From Sphingomonadaceae bacterium (GTDB lineage Bacteria > Pseudomonadota > Alphaproteobacteria > Sphingomonadales > Sphingomonadaceae): 43,330 nt of DNA. A model generated the notes under the pieces. That model saw nothing but the letters and a program-made list of their open reading frames with translations, did no database searches and was not told the origin of the DNA. Numbering within the stretch: position 1 is the first letter of the stretch; each line of letters starts with the position of its first letter. Where the stretch lies: contig CAHJWP010000003.1 of assembly GCA_903642255.1 (NCBI GenBank), forward strand, positions 1 to 43,330, read 5' to 3'. The position numbers were made by a program, and so were the translations under genes. Below, in pieces: positions 35,494 to 43,330 of the stretch.

Positions 35494-36417
35494 ATGAGGC
35501 ATGCGCTTTCCGGTTCAGACGTCCGTGGCCAATTTGCCGGCCACGAAACTTTCCCGCTGCGCCTCCTTTGGCTGAAGAAGGCCTATGACGCAGTCCGCAA
35601 TGGAGCCTCGCCCGGAACATTCCAGGAACAATCGGCTATCGCACGGTTTGGAGTGGGCCGCAACATGGCTGTGTCCATGCGGTATTGGGGCCTAGCCACT
35701 GCTTTCTTGGAAGAAGAAGACCGGATCATCAAGCCGACAGAGCTCGGCCATGCGGTTTTGGCCGATGATGGGTACGACCCATATCTCGAGCATGCCGCGA
35801 CCGTGTGGCTCGCGCATTGGGGTGTTGCCAACAGCCCGGAATGGACAACGACTGCCTATTTCGCCTTCAACGTGCTGCCCGCAATTGAGTTCGACACCGG
35901 AAGTTTGATCGATGAGCTGATGGCACTTGTTCGATTGAGGGGGTGGCGAGCGACGCAGAACACGCTGAAACGGGACGTCGAGGTGTTCCTGCGCAGCTAT
36001 GTTCGCCGTGACGGGATGGCCGGCGATGACGCTGCTGAGCCGTTGCTCGCAGAGCTAGGGTTGATCCGGGAAGCGAGGGTTGGGGGCTGGCACGAGTTCG
36101 TTCGTGGTCCAAAGCCGACGCTTCCCGATGGCATCTTCGCCTACGCCCTTGCCAACTTTTGGGAGACGAAGGGCGGATCGAGCGCGATCACTGCTGAGCA
36201 GGTCTGCTACGCGCCAGGATCGCCAGGCCGCGTCTTCAAGCTCGACGAGGATACGGTCATCACACGGCTGATGGGGATCGAGGCCGTCACCGGGGGCGCA
36301 TGGCGTTGGACGGACACGGCGGGCCTCCGGCAGGTTCAAAGGCTCGGCGATGTCGAGCCCCTTGCGCTTATTTCGAAAGCCTACGGGCATGTTCTGCGCG
36401 ATCGGGTTGCCGCATGA
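35494..36417 (+). CDS. sspB: DUF4007 protein, SspB-like
   Basis: 307 residues. GQFAGHETFPLRLLWLKKAY (12-31) is the DUF4007 opening; WGLATAFLEE, then VRRDGMAGDDAAEPLLAELG and a GIFAYALANFWE segment follow. In SspABCD systems the DUF4007 protein SspB nicks one DNA strand and is needed for single-strand phosphorothioation; the assignment rests on family and context, not on a catalytic motif I can point to. It starts 9 bp after sspA and overlaps the ATPase start by 4 bp. Confidence 0.82.
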   Translation: MRHALSGSDVRGQFAGHETFPLRLLWLKKAYDAVRNGASPGTFQEQSAIARFGVGRNMAVSMRYWGLATAFLEEEDRIIKPTELGHAVLADDGYDPYLEHAATVWLAHWGVANSPEWTTTAYFAFNVLPAIEFDTGSLIDELMALVRLRGWRATQNTLKRDVEVFLRSYVRRDGMAGDDAAEPLLAELGLIREARVGGWHEFVRGPKPTLPDGIFAYALANFWETKGGSSAITAEQVCYAPGSPGRVFKLDEDTVITRLMGIEAVTGGAWRWTDTAGLRQVQRLGDVEPLALISKAYGHVLRDRVAA

Positions 36418-39400
36418 AGCCTTTTTCCGAAACGGTAGAGATTAACCGACGGTTCGCGAGATCCGCGCGCTTGGACGCGGATCTGCAGGGGACACCGCCG
36501 CTAGTCGGCTACGTCATGCAAGCGAGCGTCACAAAGGCGCTTACTACGCTCGCAGACAGCCAGATTGAGAGCCACCAGGGGGCGTTCACCTGGACTGGGC
36601 CTTACGGTGGTGGGAAATCGAGCGCGGCGCTCCTCGTCGCCAACCTCGTCGCCGGACACCCAGACAATCGAACGATTGCCAGGGAGATCGCCGGCACCGA
36701 ACTGACAGCCGTTTATGCCCGTGCTTTTCCGGAAACGAATGGGCCTTGGGCCATCGTAGCCGTGACTGGTAGCCGAATGGGTCTTCGCCAGGCGATCGCC
36801 GACGCGGCCGTTGCTACGCTGCACTGGAGCAAGGCTGCCTACACCCGCGCGATCGCGACCGACGACGCCCTCATTGATGCTCTGATGCAAGCCGCGTCCG
36901 CCAAGCGGAGCGGTGTTTTTCTCGTCCTCGACGAGTTAGGGAAGCTCCTCGAGCACGAAGCATCGGGCGGTGGTGACATCCACCTCCTGCAGGACTTGGC
37001 TGAGCGAAGCGCCCGCTCGGAAGGCCGCCTGGTCGTGGTTGGCATCCTCCATCAGGCTTTCGACCAGTATGTTGCCCGCGCCGCACGCGATGCTCGTCAG
37101 GAGTGGGCCAAGGTTCAAGGTCGATACCAAGACATACCGTTTCTTGCAGGTGCGGACGAAACCGTTACCCTGTTGGGCAGCGCCATCACTGGTGCTGCGC
37201 CGCCGGAAGCGGCGAACGAGCAAGCTCGCCTTGTGGCTGAAGCGATCGGACGTAGGAAGCCGACCGACGAAGCCATTCTCTCGACGGCCCTGGTAGCCAC
37301 ATGGCCTCTTAATCCAGTGACGTCGCTGCTGCTCGGTCCGGTATCGCGGCAGCGCTTTGCCCAGAATGAGCGAAGCGTTTTCGGCTTCCTCAGCTCCGCC
37401 GAGCCGCACGGATTCCAAGACTTTCTGCGCTCGACGACCGACGGCGTCTCGACATACGGGCCCGATAGCCTGTGGGACTATCTCGCCTCGAACTTTGGAA
37501 TGGCCCTGTCGCATGGAAGCGACGGCAGTCGGTTCAGCCTTGCGTTCGAAGCCATCGAGCGAGCGGCAGCCAAAGGCGGCGCGATACACGTCCGTCTGAC
37601 GAAGGCAGCGGCCGTGATCGAGTTTTTCCGCAATGGTTCAGGCCTTGCGCTTGCAGATGATATCTTCAATGCCGCGGTGCCCGACGTTGTGGCGACCGAG
37701 CGCAGCGCGGCGATCGCCGATCTCGTCGATTGGGCAGTGCTGATCCGACAGCCGCGCCTCGGTGGCTATGCGTTGTTCGCAGGCAGCGACTTCGACCTCG
37801 ACGACGCGATTGCACGGACCACGAGTGCGCTCGATTTCGAGCAGCTCGCCTCGATTCCCCAGCGTGTCGGCCTTGGCTTCGCAACAGCGAAGCGCCACTA
37901 CTTCAGGACTGGCGCCCTCCGGACGTTCGAGGTCGTCGTTCAGCTCCTAACACGCGAAGACACGCCGACCGATCTCGCGGCCCGGCTAGCGGCGCGGCGC
38001 AGCCGCGGGAGTGGAATGCTCCTTCTTGCGCTAAGCGACGGATCACTAGACGTCTCCGATGTCGACAGCCGTTGCAAAGCGATCGCAAAGCACCTGCACA
38101 AAGCCGGTATCGTCGCTGCTGTCGCCGGCGCGGCGAACAGCCATTCGCTTCGGACAAGCGCTTCTGATCTGTTCGCAGTGGAACGGGTTTTCCGTGACCA
38201 CCCACAGCTTGAAGGCGACCGGATAGCGCGCCGCGAGATAGCGGCGCGCAGGTCCGGCAGCGTCGACGTACTTCACCGCGAACTGGAAGCCGCACTCAAC
38301 CGGGCGAGGTGGTGGCTAGCGTCCTCCCCGCCAAAATCGCTGCGCGAACCCATCTCAATCGTTGCCACTGCCCTCGCAGACACAGCCTATGGCTCAGCCC
38401 CGATACTGAAAAGTGAACTGCTTCAGCGTGAGCGACCATCTTCGAGCGCGATGGCAGCCGTTCGTGAGCTTGGTCATGCGATGGTGCACCGTTCGGACGA
38501 GCCAGACCTTGGTTTCGAGGGCTTTCCGGCCGAGATGGGGCTGTATCTCACCGTCCTGAAGCCTTTTGGGATCCACGGCCCTGCCGATAACGGTCGTTTC
38601 GACTTCAGAGAGCCCCAGGACTTAGGCGACGGACCAACGCTGAGGCCAGCTTGGTCCGTCCTGGCGGACGCAACAGAGATATCGCTGGCGGACGTTTATG
38701 CGACTTGGTCCCGCCCCCCCTTCGGCATGAAGGCCGGCGTCATGCCAGTGATTGCGTTGGCGATCCTGCTTGCGAACCGCGACCACTTGGCGGTTTACCT
38801 GGATGGTGTCTTCCAGACAGATATCGATGACGTTTTCGTCGACAAGCTCCTGCAGAAGCCTGCCGAGATCCGATTGAAGCGTGTTGATCGCTCCACCAAG
38901 GAGGCCGTGTTCCTTAGCGATCTGGCGCGCCATTTTGGCCTTGAAGGAGAAAGCTCGTCCCTCCCGGTCGCACAGGCGTTGTTCCAGCAGTTCAAAGGCT
39001 TGACCGTCTACGCGCAGCGAACTGACTCCTTGTCCGCCGATGCCAAGAGAGTTCGCAACGCTGTGTTGAAAGCGCGCGATCCGGAAGCTTTGCTTTTCGA
39101 GGCCTTACCAGAGGCGTTGGGCGATCGTCTTTCTGCACAGGTTGTTATAGATGCGCTGGGTGACGCGACAGACTCGTACCCCGGACTTCTCGAACGCCTA
39201 AAGGCGACGTTGGCTAAAGCGCTAGCGGTGGATCCCAATACCTTCCTAGGCGCTCAGGAACGCGCTGCTTCGATCAAAGACCTCACTAACGATTACGCGT
39301 TTGAGGGTTTCGCGATGAGAGCGGCGGCATTTGAGCGCGGGGAGGGCGATATCGAAGGCGTCGCGAGTGTCTTGCTCCACAAGCCGGCCCATGGATGGTC

Positions 39401-39719
39401 CGACCGCGACCGCGAGCAGGCTTTGCTCGAAATGGCGCGGTTTGGCCGGCAATTTCGCGAACTCGAGGCGCTAGCGGTCGTCAGGGACCGCCGCTCCAAT
39501 ACCGAGGCGCTCGCATTGGTGATTGGGGTAGATCCGCGAACTCCGCCCCTCCTTCGGTCGTTCGTTCTAACCGAACCCGAAAAAGCCGACGCCGCGCTGT
39601 TGGCCGAGAAGGTGCTGAAGACACTTCGGAAGAGCGACGGTCTCGACCGCGTGCGAATGGCCGCACTAGCGCGTGCCGTGGCGACGTTGGCGGCCGACCA
39701 GGACATGGAGGCTGCATGA
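36414..39719 (+). CDS. sspC: Large P-loop ATPase, SspC-like
   Basis: 1,101 residues from ATG 36414 (overlaps sspB stop). Walker A GPYGGGKSS at 62-70 and Walker B GVFLVLDELGK with Asp173-Glu174 are clear, placing it among STAND/BREX-BrxC-like AAA-type ATPases. The rest is long and helical with no second motif that I recognise. SspC is the ATPase partner in the SspBCD modification complex, probably driving DNA handling or complex assembly. Confusion with BREX is possible from the ATPase alone, but the flanking DUF4007 and PAPS-reductase genes decide for Ssp. Confidence 0.82.
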   Translation: MKPFSETVEINRRFARSARLDADLQGTPPLVGYVMQASVTKALTTLADSQIESHQGAFTWTGPYGGGKSSAALLVANLVAGHPDNRTIAREIAGTELTAVYARAFPETNGPWAIVAVTGSRMGLRQAIADAAVATLHWSKAAYTRAIATDDALIDALMQAASAKRSGVFLVLDELGKLLEHEASGGGDIHLLQDLAERSARSEGRLVVVGILHQAFDQYVARAARDARQEWAKVQGRYQDIPFLAGADETVTLLGSAITGAAPPEAANEQARLVAEAIGRRKPTDEAILSTALVATWPLNPVTSLLLGPVSRQRFAQNERSVFGFLSSAEPHGFQDFLRSTTDGVSTYGPDSLWDYLASNFGMALSHGSDGSRFSLAFEAIERAAAKGGAIHVRLTKAAAVIEFFRNGSGLALADDIFNAAVPDVVATERSAAIADLVDWAVLIRQPRLGGYALFAGSDFDLDDAIARTTSALDFEQLASIPQRVGLGFATAKRHYFRTGALRTFEVVVQLLTREDTPTDLAARLAARRSRGSGMLLLALSDGSLDVSDVDSRCKAIAKHLHKAGIVAAVAGAANSHSLRTSASDLFAVERVFRDHPQLEGDRIARREIAARRSGSVDVLHRELEAALNRARWWLASSPPKSLREPISIVATALADTAYGSAPILKSELLQRERPSSSAMAAVRELGHAMVHRSDEPDLGFEGFPAEMGLYLTVLKPFGIHGPADNGRFDFREPQDLGDGPTLRPAWSVLADATEISLADVYATWSRPPFGMKAGVMPVIALAILLANRDHLAVYLDGVFQTDIDDVFVDKLLQKPAEIRLKRVDRSTKEAVFLSDLARHFGLEGESSSLPVAQALFQQFKGLTVYAQRTDSLSADAKRVRNAVLKARDPEALLFEALPEALGDRLSAQVVIDALGDATDSYPGLLERLKATLAKALAVDPNTFLGAQERAASIKDLTNDYAFEGFAMRAAAFERGEGDIEGVASVLLHKPAHGWSDRDREQALLEMARFGRQFRELEALAVVRDRRSNTEALALVIGVDPRTPPLLRSFVLTEPEKADAALLAEKVLKTLRKSDGLDRVRMAALARAVATLAADQDMEAA

Positions 39720-40555
39720 TGCAGGAACGCCATATCCTGGGTATATCGGGAGGCCGAGATAGCGCGGCGCTCGCCGTCTACATGCGCCAGCACCGACCTG
39801 AACTGCCCATTGAATACTTTTTCACCGATACCGGCAAAGAGCTCCCGGAGGTCTACACGTTCCTGGACCGGCTCGAGGGTTTCCTAGGAAAGCCCATCAA
39901 GCGCCTTAACCCCGATCGAGATTTCGACTTCTGGCTCGACGAGTATGGGAATTTCCTGCCTTCGCCGCGGACCAGATGGTGCACGCGGCAGCTGAAACTG
40001 CGACCGTTGGAGCATTGGATAAAACCGGCTCTCGAGGCGGGTACGATCATTCATTCCTACGTCGCCATTCGCTCGGACGAGCCGACGCGAGAAGGCTATC
40101 AGGCCACACACGAGAACATGCTGGTGCATCTTCCCCTCCGCGAGGCGGGGATCGATCGCGCTGGCGTCATCGAGCTGTTGCAGCAGGCTGACGTGGGCGA
40201 ACCCGAATATTATAGCTGGCGATCGCGCTCGGGATGCACATTCTGCTTCTTTCAGCAGAAGATCGAATGGGTCCGCTTGGCCGCGCACCATCCCGATGAA
40301 TTTGAGAAGGCGATCGCGTACGAGAAGACGGCTTTGGAGGGCGGGTCCCCCTTCACTTGGAGTCAGGGCGAGAGCCTCACTGAACTCATCGAGCCGAAAC
40401 GTGTAGAGGCGATCGAGCTGGACTACGAGCGACGTGTTGCTCGGTTGAAAAAGCGGCGACCCAAGAACCCTTTGGCTGCCGAGACCGATGACACGATAGA
40501 CGATATCTACGGGGTCGACGAAGCTGCGGGTGGCTGCGTGATCTGCCACAAGTAG
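39716..40555 (+). CDS. sspD: PAPS reductase/ATP pyrophosphatase family protein, SspD-like
   Basis: 279 residues from ATG 39716 (ATG 39719 also possible). The PP-loop SGGRDSAAL (11-19) binds ATP; DTGKELPEV and RTRWCTRQLKLRP (Cys89) match PAPS reductase/DndC relatives. Cys174-x2-Cys177 (SGCTFC) and Cys274-x2-Cys277 (GCVICHK) with Cys89 could hold an Fe-S cluster or zinc. It would adenylate the phosphate backbone so that sulfur can replace a non-bridging oxygen. The 4-bp overlap with sspC shows one transcription and translation unit. Confidence 0.88.
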   Translation: MMQERHILGISGGRDSAALAVYMRQHRPELPIEYFFTDTGKELPEVYTFLDRLEGFLGKPIKRLNPDRDFDFWLDEYGNFLPSPRTRWCTRQLKLRPLEHWIKPALEAGTIIHSYVAIRSDEPTREGYQATHENMLVHLPLREAGIDRAGVIELLQQADVGEPEYYSWRSRSGCTFCFFQQKIEWVRLAAHHPDEFEKAIAYEKTALEGGSPFTWSQGESLTELIEPKRVEAIELDYERRVARLKKRRPKNPLAAETDDTIDDIYGVDEAAGGCVICHK

Positions 40556-40570
40556 CTTGCGATTACCGTC

Positions 40571-40652
40571 AGCCCTGCGGGGCTGGTGCTAACTGATGGC
40601 CATCGTTAGGTTCGCGGCGCGGGGGAGGCCGTAGGCCGCGCTTTCCCGCGCC
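40571..40652 (+). other. Hairpin-rich gap between sspD and sspE
   Basis: The 110-bp gap is the largest within the locus. It holds a small hairpin AGCCC...GGGCT (40571-40584) and a larger structure in which GGCGCGGG (40616-40623) pairs with CCCGCGCC (40645-40652), enclosing GGCC (40627-40630) and GGCC (40634-40637). It may attenuate or process the transcript, or isolate the effector gene sspE under its own control. The right arm nearly reaches the sspE ribosome site. Confidence 0.45.
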
Positions 40653-40665
40653 GGGAGAGCCTGCG

Positions 40666-43023
40666 TTGCCGATGAACATCACTCAGATCTTCAACGCAGA
40701 GTCGCAAAGCGTGTACGATTTTCTGACCATCGAGGGACAAGGGTGCTTCGTCCCTTCTTATCAGCGTGGGTATGCCTGGGACAGCGGGCATGTCGGTCGG
40801 CTACTAGAGGATGCAACCCTTGGGCTTGAGCGCCTCGTCGATGACGCAAGTTCTATCAGGTTCCTCGGCTCGATCATCATTGTCGAGGGCAACGCACTGG
40901 TCGCTGCGCCGCCACCATTAGACCGCGAGCTACCCCGCCGAGTGGTCACCATCATCGACGGGCAGCAGCGCCTCTGCACCATTATCATACTGAACATTAT
41001 TTTTCATGAGCGGTTGAGCCAGCTGGTCGCCGGCATGGAGGAATCCGAGGACCTTGCGGTCGTCGCGATCCGGGACGACGCAGCCGACTTTCTCGATGAT
41101 CTGGCAAAAACGTTCCATTTTGAAGGGCGCCGATCCAACGAGCTGAACCGGCTCTACCCCCGCATGGTCCGCGCTATTGAAGACAGATGGTCCAGATATG
41201 CCCATAACGCACAATACAGCTCGCCGATCGCGCGGCTGATATGGACGTACCTCCAGCACGACCAAGACGCCCAACGGGCAGACGAGGAATACGAGGCCTT
41301 TGCCTATGACGGCACCGACGCAAACGGGTCAGTAATCGATGGGCACGAAGCGCTAATCGACGCCATGACAAATCTGGCCGAGCAGGTCGATCAGCTCGCG
41401 TCAGCGGATCACCCGACGCTGTCCGTGCCTACGATCGCGCAAATAGTGGATGGCCCACAGACGGTTTTCGCGGAGTTATGGCCACATCTGCCCGCACCAA
41501 TCGTGCGCACGTTTCTACTTGATAACGAAGAATCCGAAGGCTTTGAGGAGGCCGCGAGCACCATTCGCCTGCTCGCGTTAGCCCGTTATGTGAACTTTCG
41601 CATGGCCGCTACGGTCATCGATGCAACTAATGAAGACTACGCCTTCGATATGTTCGAGTCCCTGAACACCACAGGACAACCGCTGACTGCGTTTGAGACC
41701 TTCAAGCCCAAGGTCGTCGAGTTCGAGACCTCGGCGCGGTATCTTACCTCCGCATCGAGGACCTCTATCGATAAAGTACAGGTTTTTCTTGATCGGTTCA
41801 AAAATGCCGAGCAGCGCTTGGGAGCAACAAGCTCGCTGCTGATACCTTTCGCACTGTCGGAGAACGGCCATCGCTTGGAAAAGCATCTCAGCCATCAACG
41901 CCGATACCTAAGAGACCAGTATGCCGCGGCTCGAACCCGACCCGCAAAGCTAGCCTTCGTCAAACACCTCGCTGCCACGGCTGATTTCATAGGAGCTGCG
42001 TGGAGACCCCGCCCGCGTCGGGATCCGCAACTCCTGTCAGACCCAGCCCGTCGAGACCCGGTGGCCGAGTTCTGCTTTGAAGCATTGCGGACGATCCGGC
42101 ACGATATCGTGCTTGCACCTCTGTCCCGGTTTCATGCGGCCTTTGAGACTGCGGGCGCAGCACATAAAGATGCGGCTGCCAGCGACTTCTTCGCTGCGGT
42201 GAAAGCAGTTGCCGCCTTCTCCATGCTTTGGCGTGCGGCCAAGGGTGGGACGGCGAACATCGATAGTGTTTATCGTGAACTGATGTCGCGCGGAATTGGT
42301 GGGGGTGCCGCACTTGGTCGACAAACAGGGGGCCCTGTATCGATCCTCAATCTCCGAACAGCGTTGCAAGCTAAGTTGGATGCAGAAGGGTTGGGTCGCG
42401 AGACTTGGGTTCGCGACACAAGTGTCGCAGCGATTTATAAGACTGGCCAATCGATTACGCGATTCCTGCTGTTCGCTGCCTCACACGACGCCGCGCCAGA
42501 TGACAACGCCCCAGGGCTGATCGTAAAGGCACGTCGCGGGACGAATAACCTACTGACGCGGGAGCAATGGGATGACGATGATACCCTAACCGTTGAACAT
42601 GTAGCTCCAGACTCGGCCAACAGCCCAGGATGGCCCGTTGATGTTTACGCAGAGCGCCGCACCGTTCAGCGTCTTGGAAACTTCGTCCTGATGCCTTCCG
42701 TCGAAAACGATATTTTGGCCAATCGCGGATGGGATCAGAAACGCATCCTTTATCGAATGTTCGGTGCTGATACGGCTGCCAAGGCGAGGCGCGCGATCGC
42801 CGATGGTCAGGCAATCGGTTTCAACCCTGGGAAGAGAGCGACCGAGCTAGTAGATGAATCGTCGTATTTGCCTATGTGCCAATCGATCAGCGGTTTCACG
42901 GGCCCATGGGACGAAGCGTTCATAGCCACGCGTTCGGTAAGGTTGGCAGAGCTTGCTTGGGACACGATACACCCCTGGCTCTTGGCTCCTCGCGCTCCCG
43001 TTCGACGACGCGCTAGGCCGTAA
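40666..43023 (+). CDS. sspE: DUF262/DUF1524 modification-sensing effector, SspE-like
   Basis: 785 residues from TTG 40666, which has GGGAGAG 6 bp upstream; ATG 40672 is the alternative. DUF262 domain at about 1-250: FVPSYQRGYAW (28-38) and DGQQR (98-102), the motif by which SspE senses phosphorothioate and couples it to nucleotide hydrolysis. DUF1524 HNH-type nuclease near the C-terminus: LTVEHVAPD with His645, then RLGNFVLMPSVENDI and the WDQKR segment. In known systems SspE blocks phage by nicking DNA, stimulated by the host's own modification. Related GmrSD enzymes target modified cytosines, but the ssp context supports SspE. Confidence 0.85.
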   Translation: MPMNITQIFNAESQSVYDFLTIEGQGCFVPSYQRGYAWDSGHVGRLLEDATLGLERLVDDASSIRFLGSIIIVEGNALVAAPPPLDRELPRRVVTIIDGQQRLCTIIILNIIFHERLSQLVAGMEESEDLAVVAIRDDAADFLDDLAKTFHFEGRRSNELNRLYPRMVRAIEDRWSRYAHNAQYSSPIARLIWTYLQHDQDAQRADEEYEAFAYDGTDANGSVIDGHEALIDAMTNLAEQVDQLASADHPTLSVPTIAQIVDGPQTVFAELWPHLPAPIVRTFLLDNEESEGFEEAASTIRLLALARYVNFRMAATVIDATNEDYAFDMFESLNTTGQPLTAFETFKPKVVEFETSARYLTSASRTSIDKVQVFLDRFKNAEQRLGATSSLLIPFALSENGHRLEKHLSHQRRYLRDQYAAARTRPAKLAFVKHLAATADFIGAAWRPRPRRDPQLLSDPARRDPVAEFCFEALRTIRHDIVLAPLSRFHAAFETAGAAHKDAAASDFFAAVKAVAAFSMLWRAAKGGTANIDSVYRELMSRGIGGGAALGRQTGGPVSILNLRTALQAKLDAEGLGRETWVRDTSVAAIYKTGQSITRFLLFAASHDAAPDDNAPGLIVKARRGTNNLLTREQWDDDDTLTVEHVAPDSANSPGWPVDVYAERRTVQRLGNFVLMPSVENDILANRGWDQKRILYRMFGADTAAKARRAIADGQAIGFNPGKRATELVDESSYLPMCQSISGFTGPWDEAFIATRSVRLAELAWDTIHPWLLAPRAPVRRRARP

Positions 43024-43089
43024 GACGCTGGTTTCATTGATATTGGCCATAGAGTCATCGATGACAATGGTCTTCGCGGCCAGCCTAAG

Positions 43090-43106
43090 ACGGCGCGGCG
43101 CGCCGT
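43090..43106. repeat. 17-bp inverted repeat downstream of sspE
   Basis: ACGGCGCG-G-CGCGCCGT, two perfect 8-bp arms with one central base, 67 bp after the sspE stop and 15 bp before the end of the minus-strand gene fragment. It may be a shared terminator or a binding site. Confidence 0.35.
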
Positions 43107-43120
43107 GGCAGCTAATCGAT

Positions 43121-43330
43121 TCACGACCGTCCAATGGTCATCTTCGCCGGCTTACTAGCCTGTTCCGCGTCACGAATGTCGATGGCATTCTGAAGCGCCG
43201 CGGCCGCCTCTCGCTCGCCAGCGTGGTCAAGCAGCTTGAGAGCTGCTTGCATCGTAAGCATCCGGTGAGGACCACGACATACGGTTGGCCGATCGTCCGT
43301 CATCAATGGGTTAAACGATCTTCCAGGTAA
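43121..43330 (-). CDS. C-terminal part of an unrecognised protein, open to the window edge
   Basis: The frame is open from the right edge to a stop at 43121, giving about 69 residues; TTG 43306 and ATG 43303 are possible internal starts. The end MLTMQAALKLLDHAGEREAA then ALQNAIDIRDAEQ is a plausible helical protein tail, with no family recognised. It converges on sspE and marks the right flank of the defence locus. Confidence 0.35.
   Translation of the reverse strand, partial: LPGRSFNPLMTDDRPTVCRGPHRMLTMQAALKLLDHAGEREAAAALQNAIDIRDAEQASKPAKMTIGRS

Noticed and set aside
36414-39719. BREX BrxC ATPase
   Set aside because: The Walker motifs are compatible, but no PglX methylase, PglZ or BrxL gene is nearby; neighbours are ssp genes.
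34309-40555. Classical DndABCDE system
   Set aside because: No DndD (SMC-like ATPase) or DndE gene is present; DUF4007 and a different large ATPase indicate the Ssp type, although a DndB-like protein is present.
42953-43330. Plus-strand open frame at the right end
   Set aside because: It begins inside sspE, has no domain and is antisense to a more plausible protein tail on the minus strand.
1-43330. CRISPR arrays, rRNA and tRNA genes
   Set aside because: No regularly spaced direct repeats and no cloverleaf or rRNA-like segments were recognised by eye; a covariance-model scan would be needed to exclude small RNAs.

Overview
The window looks like accessory DNA (megaplasmid, integrative element or genomic island) of an alphaproteobacterium, most likely a Sphingomonas-type sphingomonad. 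The reasons are GC-rich sequence, TonB-dependent receptors with Ala-rich signal peptides, DUF932, WGR, DUF6356 and DUF3088 proteins of the kind seen in that group, and a patchwork of metal-resistance, catabolic and defence modules joined by gene remnants. No rRNA, tRNA, CRISPR array or full insertion sequence was recognised.

Layout. (1) 1-1,382: plasmid-like genes (a cut-off gene end, a WGR protein, a DUF932 protein). (2) 1,720-4,039: a cobalt/nickel-type module: an RcnR/FrmR-class repressor with a G-tract operator, a DmeF-like CDF exporter with an inserted soluble domain, and a ZIP transporter. (3) 4,169-9,647: a two-component system divergent from a TonB receptor, with an overlapping inverted repeat between them, then a polysaccharide deacetylase. 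(4) 9,896-10,202: the tail of a second, different ZIP gene, then a DUF1289 gene; this marks an old junction. (5) 10,242-24,368: a histidine-utilisation (hut) island: hutC, a TonB receptor with a PepSY membrane protein, DUF3088, DUF6356 and Lrp-type genes, hutF, and a hutI-hutH-hutG-hutU-yeiH-hutD operon. Two near-identical HutC-type operators precede the TonB receptor and hutI. hutU has an in-frame TGA where a conserved Trp is expected.

(6) 24,379-30,362: a copper-resistance island. copA-copB and a truncated secreted peptide are on the minus strand, preceded by a three-gene ECF sigma / periplasmic sensor / small membrane protein unit like CnrYXH; copC-copD run the other way. Three promoter regions share AGGGRT-N14-CGTA, a candidate motif for the local ECF sigma factor, which would tie the island into one regulon.

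(7) 30,474-43,023: a serine resolvase and then a seven-gene, same-strand defence locus: a GIY-YIG-like protein with an unusual spacer, a large DGQHR-domain (DndB-like) protein, cysteine desulfurase (SspA), DUF4007 protein (SspB), a large P-loop ATPase (SspC), a PAPS-reductase-like protein (SspD) and a DUF262/DUF1524 protein (SspE). This matches the SspABCD-SspE DNA phosphorothioation restriction system with two extra leading genes of unknown role. SspA would mobilise sulfur, SspBCD would install phosphorothioates on one strand, and SspE would act as the modification-sensing effector. The GIY-YIG/DGQHR pair is the least explained and most interesting part of the window.
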